A stretch of DNA of 64,000 nt from Alphaproteobacteria bacterium (GCA_947467345.1 CANIHD010000005.1:84548-148547), one strand, 5' to 3'. Shown: positions 9,309 through 19,065, numbered from the stretch's first letter. Translations and numbers: made by a program. The notes: generated by a model not told the origin, from the sequence alone.

Positions 9309-12300
9309 TTGGAACGCTTGACCGCTCTCGCCCGCGACCCGGCGCGCCTCTCCGTCAGTGGCGCGCCCGAAGGGTACGATGCCTATGCCGCTGCCGAAGC
9401 CGCGCGCCGCCGGAACGGGCTTGTTCTGTTCGTGGCGCCGGATGACCAGCGCGCCAATGCCGCCGTGGATGCGGCGCGGTTTTTTGCGCCCAATTTGCGG
9501 GTGCTGCATTTCCCCGCGTGGGATTGCCTTCCCTTCGATCGTGTGTCGCCGCGCGGAGATATTGAAAGCGAGCGTCTCGCGACGCTAGCAGTGCTTGCGG
9601 CGCGCGGCGAAAACGCCGGTCCCGCTTTGGTCGTCACCACGGTGAACGCCGCCATTCAGCGCGTGCCGCCGCGGAAATTCGTCGCCGAGGCAAGCTTCCT
9701 CGCCAGGGCCGGCGCCTATGTCGATCTCGACGCGCTGACATTATTTCTCGCGCGTAATTCCTATGTTCGCACCAGCACGGTGCGCGAGCCCGGCGAATAT
9801 GCCTTGCGCGGCGGCATCGTCGATCTGTGGCCGCCGGGGACCGATGAACCTCTGCGGTTGGATTTCTTCGGAACGCATTTGGAAACCATTCGCCGCTTCG
9901 ATGCGGAGTCGCAGCGCTCCAGCGACTCTGTGCCGGAAATCGAACTCCTCCCGGCCAGCGAAGCGCCGCTTGATCCAGAGTCTATCAGCCGGTTTCGCAC
10001 CGGCTATGTGGCGACATTCAGTGCTGTCACCGACGGCGATCCGCTTTACGAAGCGGTCAGCGCCGGGCGCAAACACGCCGGCATGGAGCATTGGCTACCG
10101 CTTTATTACGACGGCCTGGACACATTGTTCGACTATATCGGCCGCGTGCCGGTGTTTTTGGGTCCGCAAGTTGGCGAGGCCCTGCACGCGCGCCTCGAAT
10201 TGGTGGCGGATTATTACGCAACGCGTAAAGCGCTGCGTGCCGGCGAGGGCGAACACAAAGGTACGGCGGTTGCGGCGCCCTATAAACCGTTGAAACCGGC
10301 TGCTCTCTATCTCACCGAGAAAGAATGGGAGCAGGCGCTCTGCAACCGGCCCGTGCGCACGCTTTCTCCTTACGCGGCGCCCGATTCCAAAAACGCGCTC
10401 GACGCAGGCGGAAAGCCGGGACGCGATTTCGCGCCCGAGCGCGCGCAAGAGGCAGGCACGGCCGCCGTCGAAACCGGCTTACGCGTGAACGTTTTCGACG
10501 TTGCCGCCGCGCATATCAAAGCGCTGCAGCAAAAGGGCAAGCGCGTGCTGATCGCGTGTTGGAGCGAAGGCTCCGCCGAGCGCATGGGCGGGGTTCTGTC
10601 CGATCATGGCATTGCTGCTGTCAAACGCGTGGACGATTGGCGCGGGGCAGAAGCGCTTCATGTCAGTGCTTTAGCCCTGGGCGTTCTTGGCATCGAGCAC
10701 GGATTCGAGGCGCCTGATTTTGCCGTCATCACCGAACAAGACGTTCTTGGCGACCGCATGGTGCGCCAGCGTTCGCGCCAGAAGCGTTCGCAGAATTTCC
10801 TGTTCGAAGCCTCTGCGCTTTCGCCCGGCGATCTTGTTACGCACATCGAACACGGCGTCGGGCGCTATGTCGGGTTGAAGACCATCGAGGTCACCGGCGC
10901 GCCGCATGATTGCCTGGAATTGAAATATGACGGCGGAAAATTGTTTTTGCCGGTTGAGAATATCGAACTTCTGACGCGTTACGGTTCGGAAGATTCAGAA
11001 ATTCAGCTCGATAAGCTCGGCGGTGGCGCCTGGCAAAGCCGCAAAGCGAAGATGCGCCAGCGCGTGCGCGAAATCGCAGCAGAGCTGATCCGCGTCGCCG
11101 CTGCACGCGCGATCAAGCAAGTCGCCGCCATGGACCCGCCCACCGGCATCTATGATGAATTCTGCGCGCGCTTTCCCTACCAAGAAACCGAGGATCAGGA
11201 ACGCGCCATTGCCGATGTGATCGAAGATCTTGCCCGGGGCCGCCCCATGGATCGGTTGATCTGCGGCGATGTCGGGTTCGGCAAGACCGAAGTCGCGCTC
11301 CGCGCCGCTTTCATCGTGGCCATGACCGGCAAGCAAGTTGCCGTGGTCGTGCCGACCACACTCCTCGCGCGCCAGCATTTCCGCAATTTCTCGGCGCGGT
11401 TCGCCGGATATCCGCTGCGTCTGGGCCAGCTCTCACGCTTCGCGACCAACAAGGAAGCGAAGGAAACAAAAATTGGGCTGGGCAGTGGCGATGTCGATAT
11501 CGTCATCGGCACACATGCGCTTCTGGCGAAAGACATTACGTTCAAAAATCTCGGTCTCGTTATTGTCGATGAAGAGCAACATTTCGGCGTGGTGCATAAA
11601 GAACGCCTGAAAGGCCTCCGCTCCGATGTTCATGTGCTTACGCTCACCGCGACCCCGATTCCGCGCACCTTGCAGCTTGCGTTGTCCGGTGTTCGCGATC
11701 TCTCGCTGATCACGACCCCACCGGTCGACCGCTTGGCGGTACGCACCTATGTCACGCCTTACGACCCGCTCATCATTCGCGAGTCGCTTCTGCGCGAGCA
11801 CTATCGCGGCGGACAAAGTTTCTATGTCGTGCCGCGCATCGCGGATCTCGTCTCCGCTGCGGAATATTTGAAGGAGACCGTGCCGGAGGTAAAAATCACC
11901 ACCGCGCACGGCCAGATGCCGACGGCGCAGCTCGAAGATGCGATGACAGCTTTTTACGACGGCAAGATCGACGTTCTGCTCTCCACCAATATCGTGGAGA
12001 GCGGCCTCGATATTCCGACGGCGAACACCTTGATCGTGCATCGCGCCGACATGTTCGGCCTGTCGCAGCTCTATCAATTGCGCGGCCGCATCGGGCGCTC
12101 CAAGCAACGCGCTTACGCCTATCTGACGACACCGGCCGACCGCAAACTCACCGACACCGCCGAGCGCCGCCTGCATGTGCTCTCGTCGCTGGATACGCTG
12201 GGCGCGGGCTTCTCGGTAGCTAGCCACGATCTGGATATTCGCGGCGCCGGCAATCTGGTCGGCGACGAACAATCCGGCCATGTGCGTGAAGTCGGCATCG

Positions 12301-12830
12301 AGCTCTATCAGAACATGCTGGAAGAGGCCGTCGCATCGATGCGCGAAGGCGGCGAGGGCGCGGAAGAAAGCGAGACCTGGTCGCCGCAGATCAGCCTGGG
12401 CGCGCCGGTTCTCATCCCGGAAACCTATGTGTCTGACCTCACCGTGCGTATGGCGCTCTATCGCCGCCTGTCAGAGCTTGCCGACAGCAATGAGATCGAG
12501 GGCTTCGCGGCGGAACTGATCGACCGCTTCGGCCCCATCCCGGATGAGGTGAAGAATCTCCTCAAGATCGTTGCGATCAAACAGCTTTGCCATATCGCGC
12601 AAGTCGAGAAAATCGACGCCGGTCCCAAGGGCGCGACCATCGCCTTCCGCAACAAATCCTTCCCAAACCCAACGGGCCTCATCCGCCTGATCACCGAAAA
12701 CCCCAGTGTCATGCGTGTGCGGCCCGACCAAACGCTCGTCATCATGCGCGAATGGCCGACGCCGGAGGCGCGGCTTAAGGCGGCCGAAGCGGTTCTGGGG
12801 CAGCTCGCACGCCTCGCCCAAGCGGCCTGA
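9309..12830 (+). CDS. mfd: Transcription-repair coupling factor Mfd
   Basis: SF2 translocase that removes RNA polymerase stalled at DNA damage and recruits UvrA. About 1173 residues from a TTG start at 9309 (LERLTALARDPARL); the frame is open upstream, but only inside sdhE. A UvrB-like N-terminal half is followed by a polymerase-interacting segment (GDLVTHIEHGVGRYVGL). The translocase motor has GDVGFGKTEVALRAAF, DEEQHFGV, TATPIPRTLQL and RGRIGRS, and a C-terminal TRCF domain ends near GQLARLAQAA. The start codon is the uncertain part, since no clear Shine-Dalgarno sequence is visible. Confidence 0.93.
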   Translation: MERLTALARDPARLSVSGAPEGYDAYAAAEAARRRNGLVLFVAPDDQRANAAVDAARFFAPNLRVLHFPAWDCLPFDRVSPRGDIESERLATLAVLAARGENAGPALVVTTVNAAIQRVPPRKFVAEASFLARAGAYVDLDALTLFLARNSYVRTSTVREPGEYALRGGIVDLWPPGTDEPLRLDFFGTHLETIRRFDAESQRSSDSVPEIELLPASEAPLDPESISRFRTGYVATFSAVTDGDPLYEAVSAGRKHAGMEHWLPLYYDGLDTLFDYIGRVPVFLGPQVGEALHARLELVADYYATRKALRAGEGEHKGTAVAAPYKPLKPAALYLTEKEWEQALCNRPVRTLSPYAAPDSKNALDAGGKPGRDFAPERAQEAGTAAVETGLRVNVFDVAAAHIKALQQKGKRVLIACWSEGSAERMGGVLSDHGIAAVKRVDDWRGAEALHVSALALGVLGIEHGFEAPDFAVITEQDVLGDRMVRQRSRQKRSQNFLFEASALSPGDLVTHIEHGVGRYVGLKTIEVTGAPHDCLELKYDGGKLFLPVENIELLTRYGSEDSEIQLDKLGGGAWQSRKAKMRQRVREIAAELIRVAAARAIKQVAAMDPPTGIYDEFCARFPYQETEDQERAIADVIEDLARGRPMDRLICGDVGFGKTEVALRAAFIVAMTGKQVAVVVPTTLLARQHFRNFSARFAGYPLRLGQLSRFATNKEAKETKIGLGSGDVDIVIGTHALLAKDITFKNLGLVIVDEEQHFGVVHKERLKGLRSDVHVLTLTATPIPRTLQLALSGVRDLSLITTPPVDRLAVRTYVTPYDPLIIRESLLREHYRGGQSFYVVPRIADLVSAAEYLKETVPEVKITTAHGQMPTAQLEDAMTAFYDGKIDVLLSTNIVESGLDIPTANTLIVHRADMFGLSQLYQLRGRIGRSKQRAYAYLTTPADRKLTDTAERRLHVLSSLDTLGAGFSVASHDLDIRGAGNLVGDEQSGHVREVGIELYQNMLEEAVASMREGGEGAEESETWSPQISLGAPVLIPETYVSDLTVRMALYRRLSELADSNEIEGFAAELIDRFGPIPDEVKNLLKIVAIKQLCHIAQVEKIDAGPKGATIAFRNKSFPNPTGLIRLITENPSVMRVRPDQTLVIMREWPTPEARLKAAEAVLGQLARLAQAA

Positions 12831-12850
12831 TACGGCAGCCGGATTGGAAA

Positions 12851-12875
12851 TTCCTCTCCTGCAGGGGGAGAGGAA
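12851..12875. terminator. Perfect 9-bp hairpin downstream of mfd
   Basis: TTCCTCTCC and GGAGAGGAA form a perfect 9-bp stem with a 7-base loop, 21 bases after the mfd stop. It is not followed directly by a T run (short T clusters come about 20 bases later), so it may be a terminator, an mRNA-stabilising hairpin or a short dispersed repeat. Confidence 0.4.
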
Positions 12876-12974
12876 GGCTTTGGCCGGGATTTTGGGGTTT
12901 TAAACCTCCATCTCCCAATAGACGCGCGCGCCTCCCGTGCTAGGTTTGGGCTTCTCGGAATCGGGGTTGTTGTC

Positions 12975-13949
12975 ATGAATTTCGGCATTGCCGCGCGCAT
13001 CGTGGTTGCGTTGGCCTTGGCTTGCACATCGGTCTACGCGCAGGACGCGGCTGCACCGGCGGAAGAATTGCCGACGCCGCTCTTTCCGCTGGAAGTCACT
13101 GACGCCGACTATCCGATCGATTCGCTTCTGGCGGCCGAGGAAGGGCGCGTCGTTCTGAACGTGGAGATCGGCGCCGACGGTCTGGTGAAGAACGTCTTTG
13201 TCGAAGGCTCCAGCGGCTTCCCCCGACTCGATGCCGCCGCGGCCTATTTCGCCAAAGCACGCTGGCGCTTCAAAACCTCGGCGGCCGCAACGATCCGAGT
13301 TGTCGTGCCGTGGAACGTGCCGAGCGCAGGCGCAGAACGCTATTTGATCTACGTGCCGGCGCCGGGGCAGGGAACGGTCGCAGCGACGCGCCGGCCGCCG
13401 CTGCCCAACGCGCCCATTGTGAACGAATATCCCGATCCCGCTTTGCGCCTTGCCGAGCAGGGCATTGCCGGCGTGACCTATCGCGTTCTTGAAAATGGCA
13501 CGGTTGGCGAAGTGCGGATTGTGGAATCGAGCGGCTCTCCGCGCCTGGACGACGCGGTGTATCGGATGATGATCGATCGCTGGCGCTTTGAGCCCGCCAA
13601 GTTCGATGGCAAGTCAGTCGCTACATTCAGAAGTTCGGCCATCGCTTTTATCATTCCCGGTGCGCCGCCAACCCGCGTCTGTCACCGCCGTCCGGTGATC
13701 GCCCAGGAAGAAACGCGCGTTTTCGGACGGCTGGATTTTGCACCCGACGCGCCTGTGCAGCGCCTCATCAATAAGTGGGTGTTCGTTGGCGCCGATGGCA
13801 TGCTTGCCGATGCGCTTCTGCTGACCAACAAGGGGTGGGTCCACCTCGGCCGGCGCGGCGCCGAACGTGTCACCGGCGGCGCAGCCTTTCCGCGTCCCAC
13901 CACTCCCGAAGGTTGCTGGTATTTCGATCCGGTTCCGCTGGCGGGGTAG
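12975..13949 (+). CDS. Exported protein with two TonB C-terminal-like domains
   Basis: 324 residues. The N-terminus is a cleavable signal peptide (MNFGIAARIVVALALACTSVYAQ, cut near A-Q). Two TonB_C-like modules follow. The first (about 40-115) contains EEGRVVLNVEIGADGLVKNV and ARWRFK. The second (about 145-225) contains EQGIAGVTYRVLENGTVGEV and DRWRFEPAKFDGKSV. The last 90 residues are not recognised and contain a few cysteines. It lacks the N-terminal transmembrane anchor and proline-rich spacer of real TonB, so it is unlikely to energise receptors. A periplasmic protein of unknown role is the cautious reading. Confidence 0.72.
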   Translation: MNFGIAARIVVALALACTSVYAQDAAAPAEELPTPLFPLEVTDADYPIDSLLAAEEGRVVLNVEIGADGLVKNVFVEGSSGFPRLDAAAAYFAKARWRFKTSAAATIRVVVPWNVPSAGAERYLIYVPAPGQGTVAATRRPPLPNAPIVNEYPDPALRLAEQGIAGVTYRVLENGTVGEVRIVESSGSPRLDDAVYRMMIDRWRFEPAKFDGKSVATFRSSAIAFIIPGAPPTRVCHRRPVIAQEETRVFGRLDFAPDAPVQRLINKWVFVGADGMLADALLLTNKGWVHLGRRGAERVTGGAAFPRPTTPEGCWYFDPVPLAG

Positions 13950-14007
13950 GGCGCACACCGCCCGAGATTCTCAATACATCACATCCGTTCAAGAGGCATC
14001 TCTCCCC

Positions 14008-14163
14008 ATGCCATCCGTTCTTAGTCCCGCCGAAGCCCTGGGGCTTTCCGGCGCTACGCTTGAGGGCCGCGTCCTGCGCGCCGCGCATCACGTTTCCGAC
14101 GCGACCTACGCACGGATGGCCGACCGGCTGCGTGCGGACGCCTGGGCCAGCAAGATGATCTAG
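14008..14163 (+). pseudogene. Probable frameshifted N-terminus of the ATP-grasp/M32 fusion gene
   Basis: A 51-residue frame from ATG 14008 (MPSVLSPAEALGLSGATLEG ... RADAWASKMI) ends at TAG 14161-14163. Just after the break, the frame of the next gene reads QDDLEHEGVEEAVRIMLRP from 14151, continuous in character with that protein but lacking a convincing start. A one-base shift near 14140-14160 would join the two into one protein of about 990 residues. It could instead be an unrelated short frame, or the shift could be a sequencing error. Confidence 0.5.
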
Positions 14164-14186
14164 AGCATGAAGGCGTCGAAGAGGCC

Positions 14187-16982
14187 GTGCGCATCATGCT
14201 GCGTCCGCTCCTCGTGATGCCGGAGCAGCTTTCATATGTTCATCACGTCTGCCTGCAGTTGACCGAGGCGCTCAAGCGCTTGCCGACGCTCTATCTCGAA
14301 GATGAACGCGTCCGGGAGATCGTCGCGATCACGCCGGACGAGGAGCGCTGGCTGCGCGATACGTGGACGCCCGCGCATCAGCATTTCAATTCCATCTATG
14401 GCCGTCTCGATGCAGTGTGCGACTTCACAGGCGCGGCCTGGCAGGATTCGCTCCATTTCATGGAGGCCAATCTTTCCAGCGTCGGCGGCATTCATTTCTC
14501 GCCCGTGGCGGAAGATCTCGTCATGCGCGACGTGGTGCCGACTCTATTCGCGCATAATCCCGAATTGCGGATTTCAATGCCGCGCGACCAGCGCGACCTC
14601 TTCGTGCAGCTTCTGATCGACCACGCCCGCGCCATTGGCCGCGAGAGCTGCAACCTCTGCTTTGTCGAAGCGAAATATGTCCATGACGGCCCCAACGAAC
14701 AATCGATTCTCAGCGAATATCTTTCAAAGAAGCACGATCTCACCATTGCGCATGCCGATCCGCGCGAGCTGCGCGTCGTCGGCGACGAAGTCTATTGCGG
14801 CGATGTACGGATCGACGTCGCCTATCGCGACTATGAGGTGCGCGAGCTGATCGCGCGCGAGAAGGAAAATGGCGCGCCGCTCGAAGCCATGCGGCTTCTG
14901 TTCCGGCAAAACCGCGTGATCTCTTCGATGGTCGGCGATTTCGACCACAAAAGCGGCCTCGAAATTCTCACCGATCCGGTGCTATCCGAAAAATATTTCG
15001 GCACCGATGACCGCCGTCTGTTTGGCCGCCATGTGCTGTGGACGCGGGTGATCGGCGAACGCAAGACGAGCTTGCCGGGCGGCCGCGAAGGCGAGCTTAT
15101 GTCCTACGCACGGCGGAACCGCGAAATCCTGGTGCTGAAGCCCAACCGTGCCTATGGCGGAACCGGCGTTGTGCTCGGAGCATCCGCCAGCCAGGCCGAA
15201 TGGGAGAAGGCGCTGGACGAAGCGGCTTCTCTTTCCGCGAACCCTGAATTGTCATCGGTGGTCCAGACCGCGACACGGCTTCCGGTGCATGAGTTTCCGG
15301 TGGTGGGTGCTGATGGGCGCGTGTTCAGCGAGCCCTTCTATGCGGTGATGGGTTTCGCCGCGACCGAGAACGGCCTCGGCACCATGTGTCGCGTGTCGCA
15401 GAAGCAAGTCGTCAACGTCGCGCAGCGCGGTGGTCTTGCGGCGCTCTTGGAAGCGGAAGCGCCGCCGGAACTGACGATCCCCACACGCTCGATGAACCGC
15501 GCCGCGGGCGCTGAAACGGATTTGCGCGAACACATTCGCGAGCTTCGCCATCTCGACAACACGATCGGCGTTCTGGGCTGGGCTGAAGAAACCATGCTGC
15601 CCGCCGCTGGCCGCGGCGAGCGCGGCGCGCAATTGGCGGTGCTGGAAGGCCTCCGCCACGCGCTGCTTGTTTCTGACAGCCTGGGCGATCTTGTCGAGGA
15701 GGTTGCAGGGCAGACCGAGCTTTCCGGCAATTGGCCGCGCGAGATTCAGCTACTGCGCCGCCTGCGCCGCCAGTCTCTGGCATTGCCGCAGGACCTTGTT
15801 CGCCATTTCGCCGCCGCGCGGTCCAAAGCTTTGGGCGCTTGGGAAGACGCGCGCGAGAAGAATGATTTCGGTGTGTTCGCGCGTCCCTTCGACGAATTGC
15901 TCGGTCTCCTGCGCGCCAAGGCGTCAGCACTTTCCAGCGATGGCGATCCCTACAACGCGCTGCTGGATGAAAACGAACCGGGCATGACACGGGCGCGACT
16001 CGATCCTGTCTTGAGCGAAATCCGCACACGGCTCATTCCGATGGCGCGGCGCGCGGCGGAAACGACAGCGAAGCATGATGGCCTTCTAAAAGGCCGCGTG
16101 TTTGCGGAAAGTCAGCAATGGGAGTTATGCCGCCAATTGCTGGGCTCGATAGGGTTTGAATTCGAGCGTGGGCGGCTGGACCGCTCGACGCATCCGTTCA
16201 CGCTCTATGTTGGCGCGAACGACGTGCGTCTGACGATTCGTGTGGATGAGAACGATCTCTCGTCAGCGCTTCTCGCTTTGCTGCACGAGGGCGGGCACGG
16301 GCTCTACGACCAAGGGTACGATCCGGGGGATCAGGGAACGCTTCTGGGCGAAGCCCCGGGCATGGGCATCCACGAATGCCAGGCGCGGCTATGGGAAAAC
16401 CATGTCGGACGCAGCCCCGCATTTTGGCGGTTTCTGTTTCCGCGCCTGCGCGAATTGTTTCCCGATGCGGTGAAGAATCTTGACGCCGACACGATGTGCA
16501 GCGCTGTCAATGTGGTGCGTCCCGGCGTGAATCGCGTTTCCGCCGACGAGATGTCATACCATTTGCACATCATGCTGCGTTACGAGCTGGAGGTCGCGCT
16601 GATTTTCGGTGAGCTTGCCGTTCGCGATCTTCCTGCCGAGTGGGCGGAGCGCAGCGGCGCGCTGATCGGCGCGGTGCCATCGTCGGATCTCGACGGCGTT
16701 CTTCAGGACGTGCATTGGGCGCTCGGCAGTTTCGGTTTTTTCCCGACCTACACGCTGGGAAGCATCTATGCGGCGCAACTCGTAGAAGCCTATGGGCGCG
16801 ATCGTCCTTTGCAGGATGAAATCGCGCGCGGCGAATTCGGCGGCTTGCGCGGCTGGCTCAGCACACATGTGTATCGCCTAGGCCATCGCGTCGAAGCGGA
16901 AGATATCATCGCCAAGGCCACGGGTAGTGGCCTCGACAGCGGCGCCTTCTTTCGCCACCTGGAGGCGAAATTCGAACGCTGA
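14187..16982 (+). CDS. Fusion: ATP-grasp-like (probably circularly permuted) domain + M32 carboxypeptidase
   Basis: 931 residues in one uninterrupted frame, here from GTG 14187. Residues 1 to about 430 resemble circularly permuted ATP-grasp/glutathionylspermidine-synthase-like ligases, with ILVLKPNRAYGGTGVVLG as the clearest nucleotide-binding-like block. From about residue 436 to the end is a full-length M32 (carboxypeptidase Taq) metallopeptidase. It starts LREHIRELRHLDNTIGVLGW, has zinc motif HEGGH at 700-704, then HECQARLWENHVGRS and NRVSADEMSYHLHIMLRYEL. No stop or ribosome site separates the halves. A ligase joined to a carboxypeptidase suggests making and trimming of a peptide-like bond, but the substrate is unknown. 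The real start may lie at 14008 if a frameshift is repaired. Confidence 0.75.
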   Translation: MRIMLRPLLVMPEQLSYVHHVCLQLTEALKRLPTLYLEDERVREIVAITPDEERWLRDTWTPAHQHFNSIYGRLDAVCDFTGAAWQDSLHFMEANLSSVGGIHFSPVAEDLVMRDVVPTLFAHNPELRISMPRDQRDLFVQLLIDHARAIGRESCNLCFVEAKYVHDGPNEQSILSEYLSKKHDLTIAHADPRELRVVGDEVYCGDVRIDVAYRDYEVRELIAREKENGAPLEAMRLLFRQNRVISSMVGDFDHKSGLEILTDPVLSEKYFGTDDRRLFGRHVLWTRVIGERKTSLPGGREGELMSYARRNREILVLKPNRAYGGTGVVLGASASQAEWEKALDEAASLSANPELSSVVQTATRLPVHEFPVVGADGRVFSEPFYAVMGFAATENGLGTMCRVSQKQVVNVAQRGGLAALLEAEAPPELTIPTRSMNRAAGAETDLREHIRELRHLDNTIGVLGWAEETMLPAAGRGERGAQLAVLEGLRHALLVSDSLGDLVEEVAGQTELSGNWPREIQLLRRLRRQSLALPQDLVRHFAAARSKALGAWEDAREKNDFGVFARPFDELLGLLRAKASALSSDGDPYNALLDENEPGMTRARLDPVLSEIRTRLIPMARRAAETTAKHDGLLKGRVFAESQQWELCRQLLGSIGFEFERGRLDRSTHPFTLYVGANDVRLTIRVDENDLSSALLALLHEGGHGLYDQGYDPGDQGTLLGEAPGMGIHECQARLWENHVGRSPAFWRFLFPRLRELFPDAVKNLDADTMCSAVNVVRPGVNRVSADEMSYHLHIMLRYELEVALIFGELAVRDLPAEWAERSGALIGAVPSSDLDGVLQDVHWALGSFGFFPTYTLGSIYAAQLVEAYGRDRPLQDEIARGEFGGLRGWLSTHVYRLGHRVEAEDIIAKATGSGLDSGAFFRHLEAKFER

Positions 16983-16984
16983 TT

Positions 16985-17512
16985 TTAGGCGCGGATAAGC
17001 ATCCGCATCATCTGGCGGCTGTGCACCAGGCGCATATAGACCCAGGAGGCGGCGCCGGCCCCGGCGCCGCAAATGCCGCCGACCAGCCAGATCAAACGCT
17101 GGTCCTCGTGAAACGGCGTGGCGAAGAGAAGCTTCGTCAGTTCGATATTTCCGTGCGACCAGTCATCGCTGATGAGATATCCCACCATGCCGGTAACGGC
17201 ACCGCCGGCGACATAGGCGAACACATTCCAGTGGCGCGACAGGCCCCAATAAAGAACGACGAGGCCAGGCAGGCCCCATATGCCCGCCATGCCGGCGAAG
17301 ACACCGGCGAAGAACGGCTTCATCACCGCGATGCCGAATTGCGCCGCCTGCACGAGGTTTTGCAGCGTCGGTATGCGTCCCTCGGTGATGGCTTCATTGA
17401 GCGCGCGCGACGGAAAATAGAGCAACATCGCCGTCACCAATCCAATCGCGATAGCGATGACGCGATTGCGCCAGGACACGGTTTCCAAGGAGGGGCGCGC
17501 GGATATGTTCAT
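16985..17512 (-). CDS. Hypothetical four-helix membrane protein
   Basis: 175 residues, not recognised. Four hydrophobic segments are visible, near residues 18-38 (VIAIAIGLVTAMLLYF), 60-87 (FFAGVFAGMAGIWGLPGLVV), 95-115 (VFAYVAGGAVTGMVGYLI) and 140-162 (WLVGGICGAGAGAASWVYM). The N-terminus looks cytoplasmic and the C-terminus is basic. It converges with the M32 fusion gene, the two stops being two bases apart. The start is weakly supported because no strong ribosome site precedes it. Confidence 0.6.
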   Translation of the reverse strand: MNISARPSLETVSWRNRVIAIAIGLVTAMLLYFPSRALNEAITEGRIPTLQNLVQAAQFGIAVMKPFFAGVFAGMAGIWGLPGLVVLYWGLSRHWNVFAYVAGGAVTGMVGYLISDDWSHGNIELTKLLFATPFHEDQRLIWLVGGICGAGAGAASWVYMRLVHSRQMMRMLIRA

Positions 17513-17577
17513 CTGCAGGCTCGGGGCGGATTGTCGCCTCGAAAAATGTCAGCGCTGCGTTAATATTTGCTGACCCG

Positions 17578-19065
17578 CTATCCGAGTTTGATGTAGGTCG
17601 CCTTGAGCTGGGTATATTTTTCCAGCGCGTGTAAGGATTTGTCTCGGCCGAATCCGGATTGTTTATAGCCGCCGAACGGCACCACGATGCCGCCGGCGTC
17701 GCGCGTGTTGATGGTGACAACGCCCGCACGCAAAGCTCGCGCCGTTTTATGCGCCTTGGTCAGATCATTGGTCCAGATATTGGCTTCCAGCCCATAGATG
17801 GAATCGTTGGCGATGCGAATGGCTTCGTCGGCGGTGCTGAACGGGATGGTGGCGAGCACGGGACCGAAGATCTCTTCGCGCGCGATTTTCATTTGGTTGT
17901 CGACACCCGCGAAAATGGTCGGCTCGATATAGAAACCGCCGGTCTCGATGCGGGCTTGCTTGCCGCCGACTTTCAGCGCGGCGCCTTCTGACTTTCCAGT
18001 TTCGATGTATCCCAGCACGCGGTCCATTTGGGTTCGGTCCACCATCGATCCCATGATAGTGTCGGGATCGAGCGGATCGCGTGGTTTGTATTTACGCGAC
18101 AACTCCGAAACCTTCGCCAGAAATGCGTCGTGGATTTTCTCTTCCACCAGCAGGCGCGAGCCGGCGTCGCACACCTGTCCGCTATTGCCGAAAATTCCAT
18201 CGGCCGCGACTTCCGCGGCGGCATCGAGATCCGGCGCGTCTGCAAAGACGATGTTCGGTGATTTACCGCCGCACTCCAGGCTCACGCTTTTCATGTTGGA
18301 TTCGCCGGCATAGCGCAGAAAGAGTTTTCCGACCGACGTCGATCCGGTGAACGCGATAGCATCGACATCCATATGTCGGCCAAGTGCTTGTCCGGCGGTT
18401 TCGCCGAAGCCGGGCACGACATTAAACACACCGGCTGGAATACCGGCTTCGATGGCGAGTTCGGCGACACGCAAGATCGAGAGCGGTGATTGCTCGGCCG
18501 GTTTCAGAACAACGGAATTGCCGGTGGCGAGCGCGGGCGCGAATTTCCACGCCGCCATCAGCAGCGGATAGTTCCAGGGCACGACTGCGGCGACGATTCC
18601 GACAGGCTCACGCGTGATAAGCGCCAGCGCATCGCGCGGCGTTGGTGCGATCTCGTCATAGAGCTTATCGATGGCTTCGCCGTACCAGCGCACGCACTCT
18701 GCAACAGCGGCCACGTCGCCGCGCGCGTCGCGTACGGGCTTGCCCATATCCAGCGTTTCAAGCAGCGCAAGCTCGTTGGCATGCTTGGCGATAAGATCAG
18801 CTAGTTTAATGAGGGTGCGTTTGCGTTGCCGCGGCGCCACTTCCGACCACGAACCCTTCTCAAACGCGGCTCGCGCGGCTGCAACCGCGCGGTCGATATC
18901 GGCGGCATCGCAGGCCGCGACATGCGCGAGCACTCTGCCGTCAATGGGCGAGATCGTATCGAAGGTTTTGCCGCTGATGGCCGGTGTAAACCTGCCGTCG
19001 ATGAAGGCTTGGTTGCGAAAGTCGAGTCTGGCAGCTTCCGCGCGCCAATCGATAGGGCTGTTCAT
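17578..19065 (-). CDS. NAD(P)-dependent aldehyde dehydrogenase, PuuC-like
   Basis: 495 residues from ATG 19065 (MNSPIDWRAEAARLDFRNQA). Standard ALDH architecture: the VVPWNYPLLMAAWK and FTGSTSVGKLFLRYAG cofactor regions, the general base Glu in SLECGGKSPN, the catalytic Cys in NSGQVCDAGSRL and EEIFGPVLATIPF. The sequence style matches gamma-glutamyl-gamma-aminobutyraldehyde dehydrogenases (PuuC) used in putrescine breakdown, but no other polyamine genes are nearby, so the substrate is only a guess. The frame is open 21 codons further upstream, without family similarity. Confidence 0.85.
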   Translation of the reverse strand: MNSPIDWRAEAARLDFRNQAFIDGRFTPAISGKTFDTISPIDGRVLAHVAACDAADIDRAVAAARAAFEKGSWSEVAPRQRKRTLIKLADLIAKHANELALLETLDMGKPVRDARGDVAAVAECVRWYGEAIDKLYDEIAPTPRDALALITREPVGIVAAVVPWNYPLLMAAWKFAPALATGNSVVLKPAEQSPLSILRVAELAIEAGIPAGVFNVVPGFGETAGQALGRHMDVDAIAFTGSTSVGKLFLRYAGESNMKSVSLECGGKSPNIVFADAPDLDAAAEVAADGIFGNSGQVCDAGSRLLVEEKIHDAFLAKVSELSRKYKPRDPLDPDTIMGSMVDRTQMDRVLGYIETGKSEGAALKVGGKQARIETGGFYIEPTIFAGVDNQMKIAREEIFGPVLATIPFSTADEAIRIANDSIYGLEANIWTNDLTKAHKTARALRAGVVTINTRDAGGIVVPFGGYKQSGFGRDKSLHALEKYTQLKATYIKLG

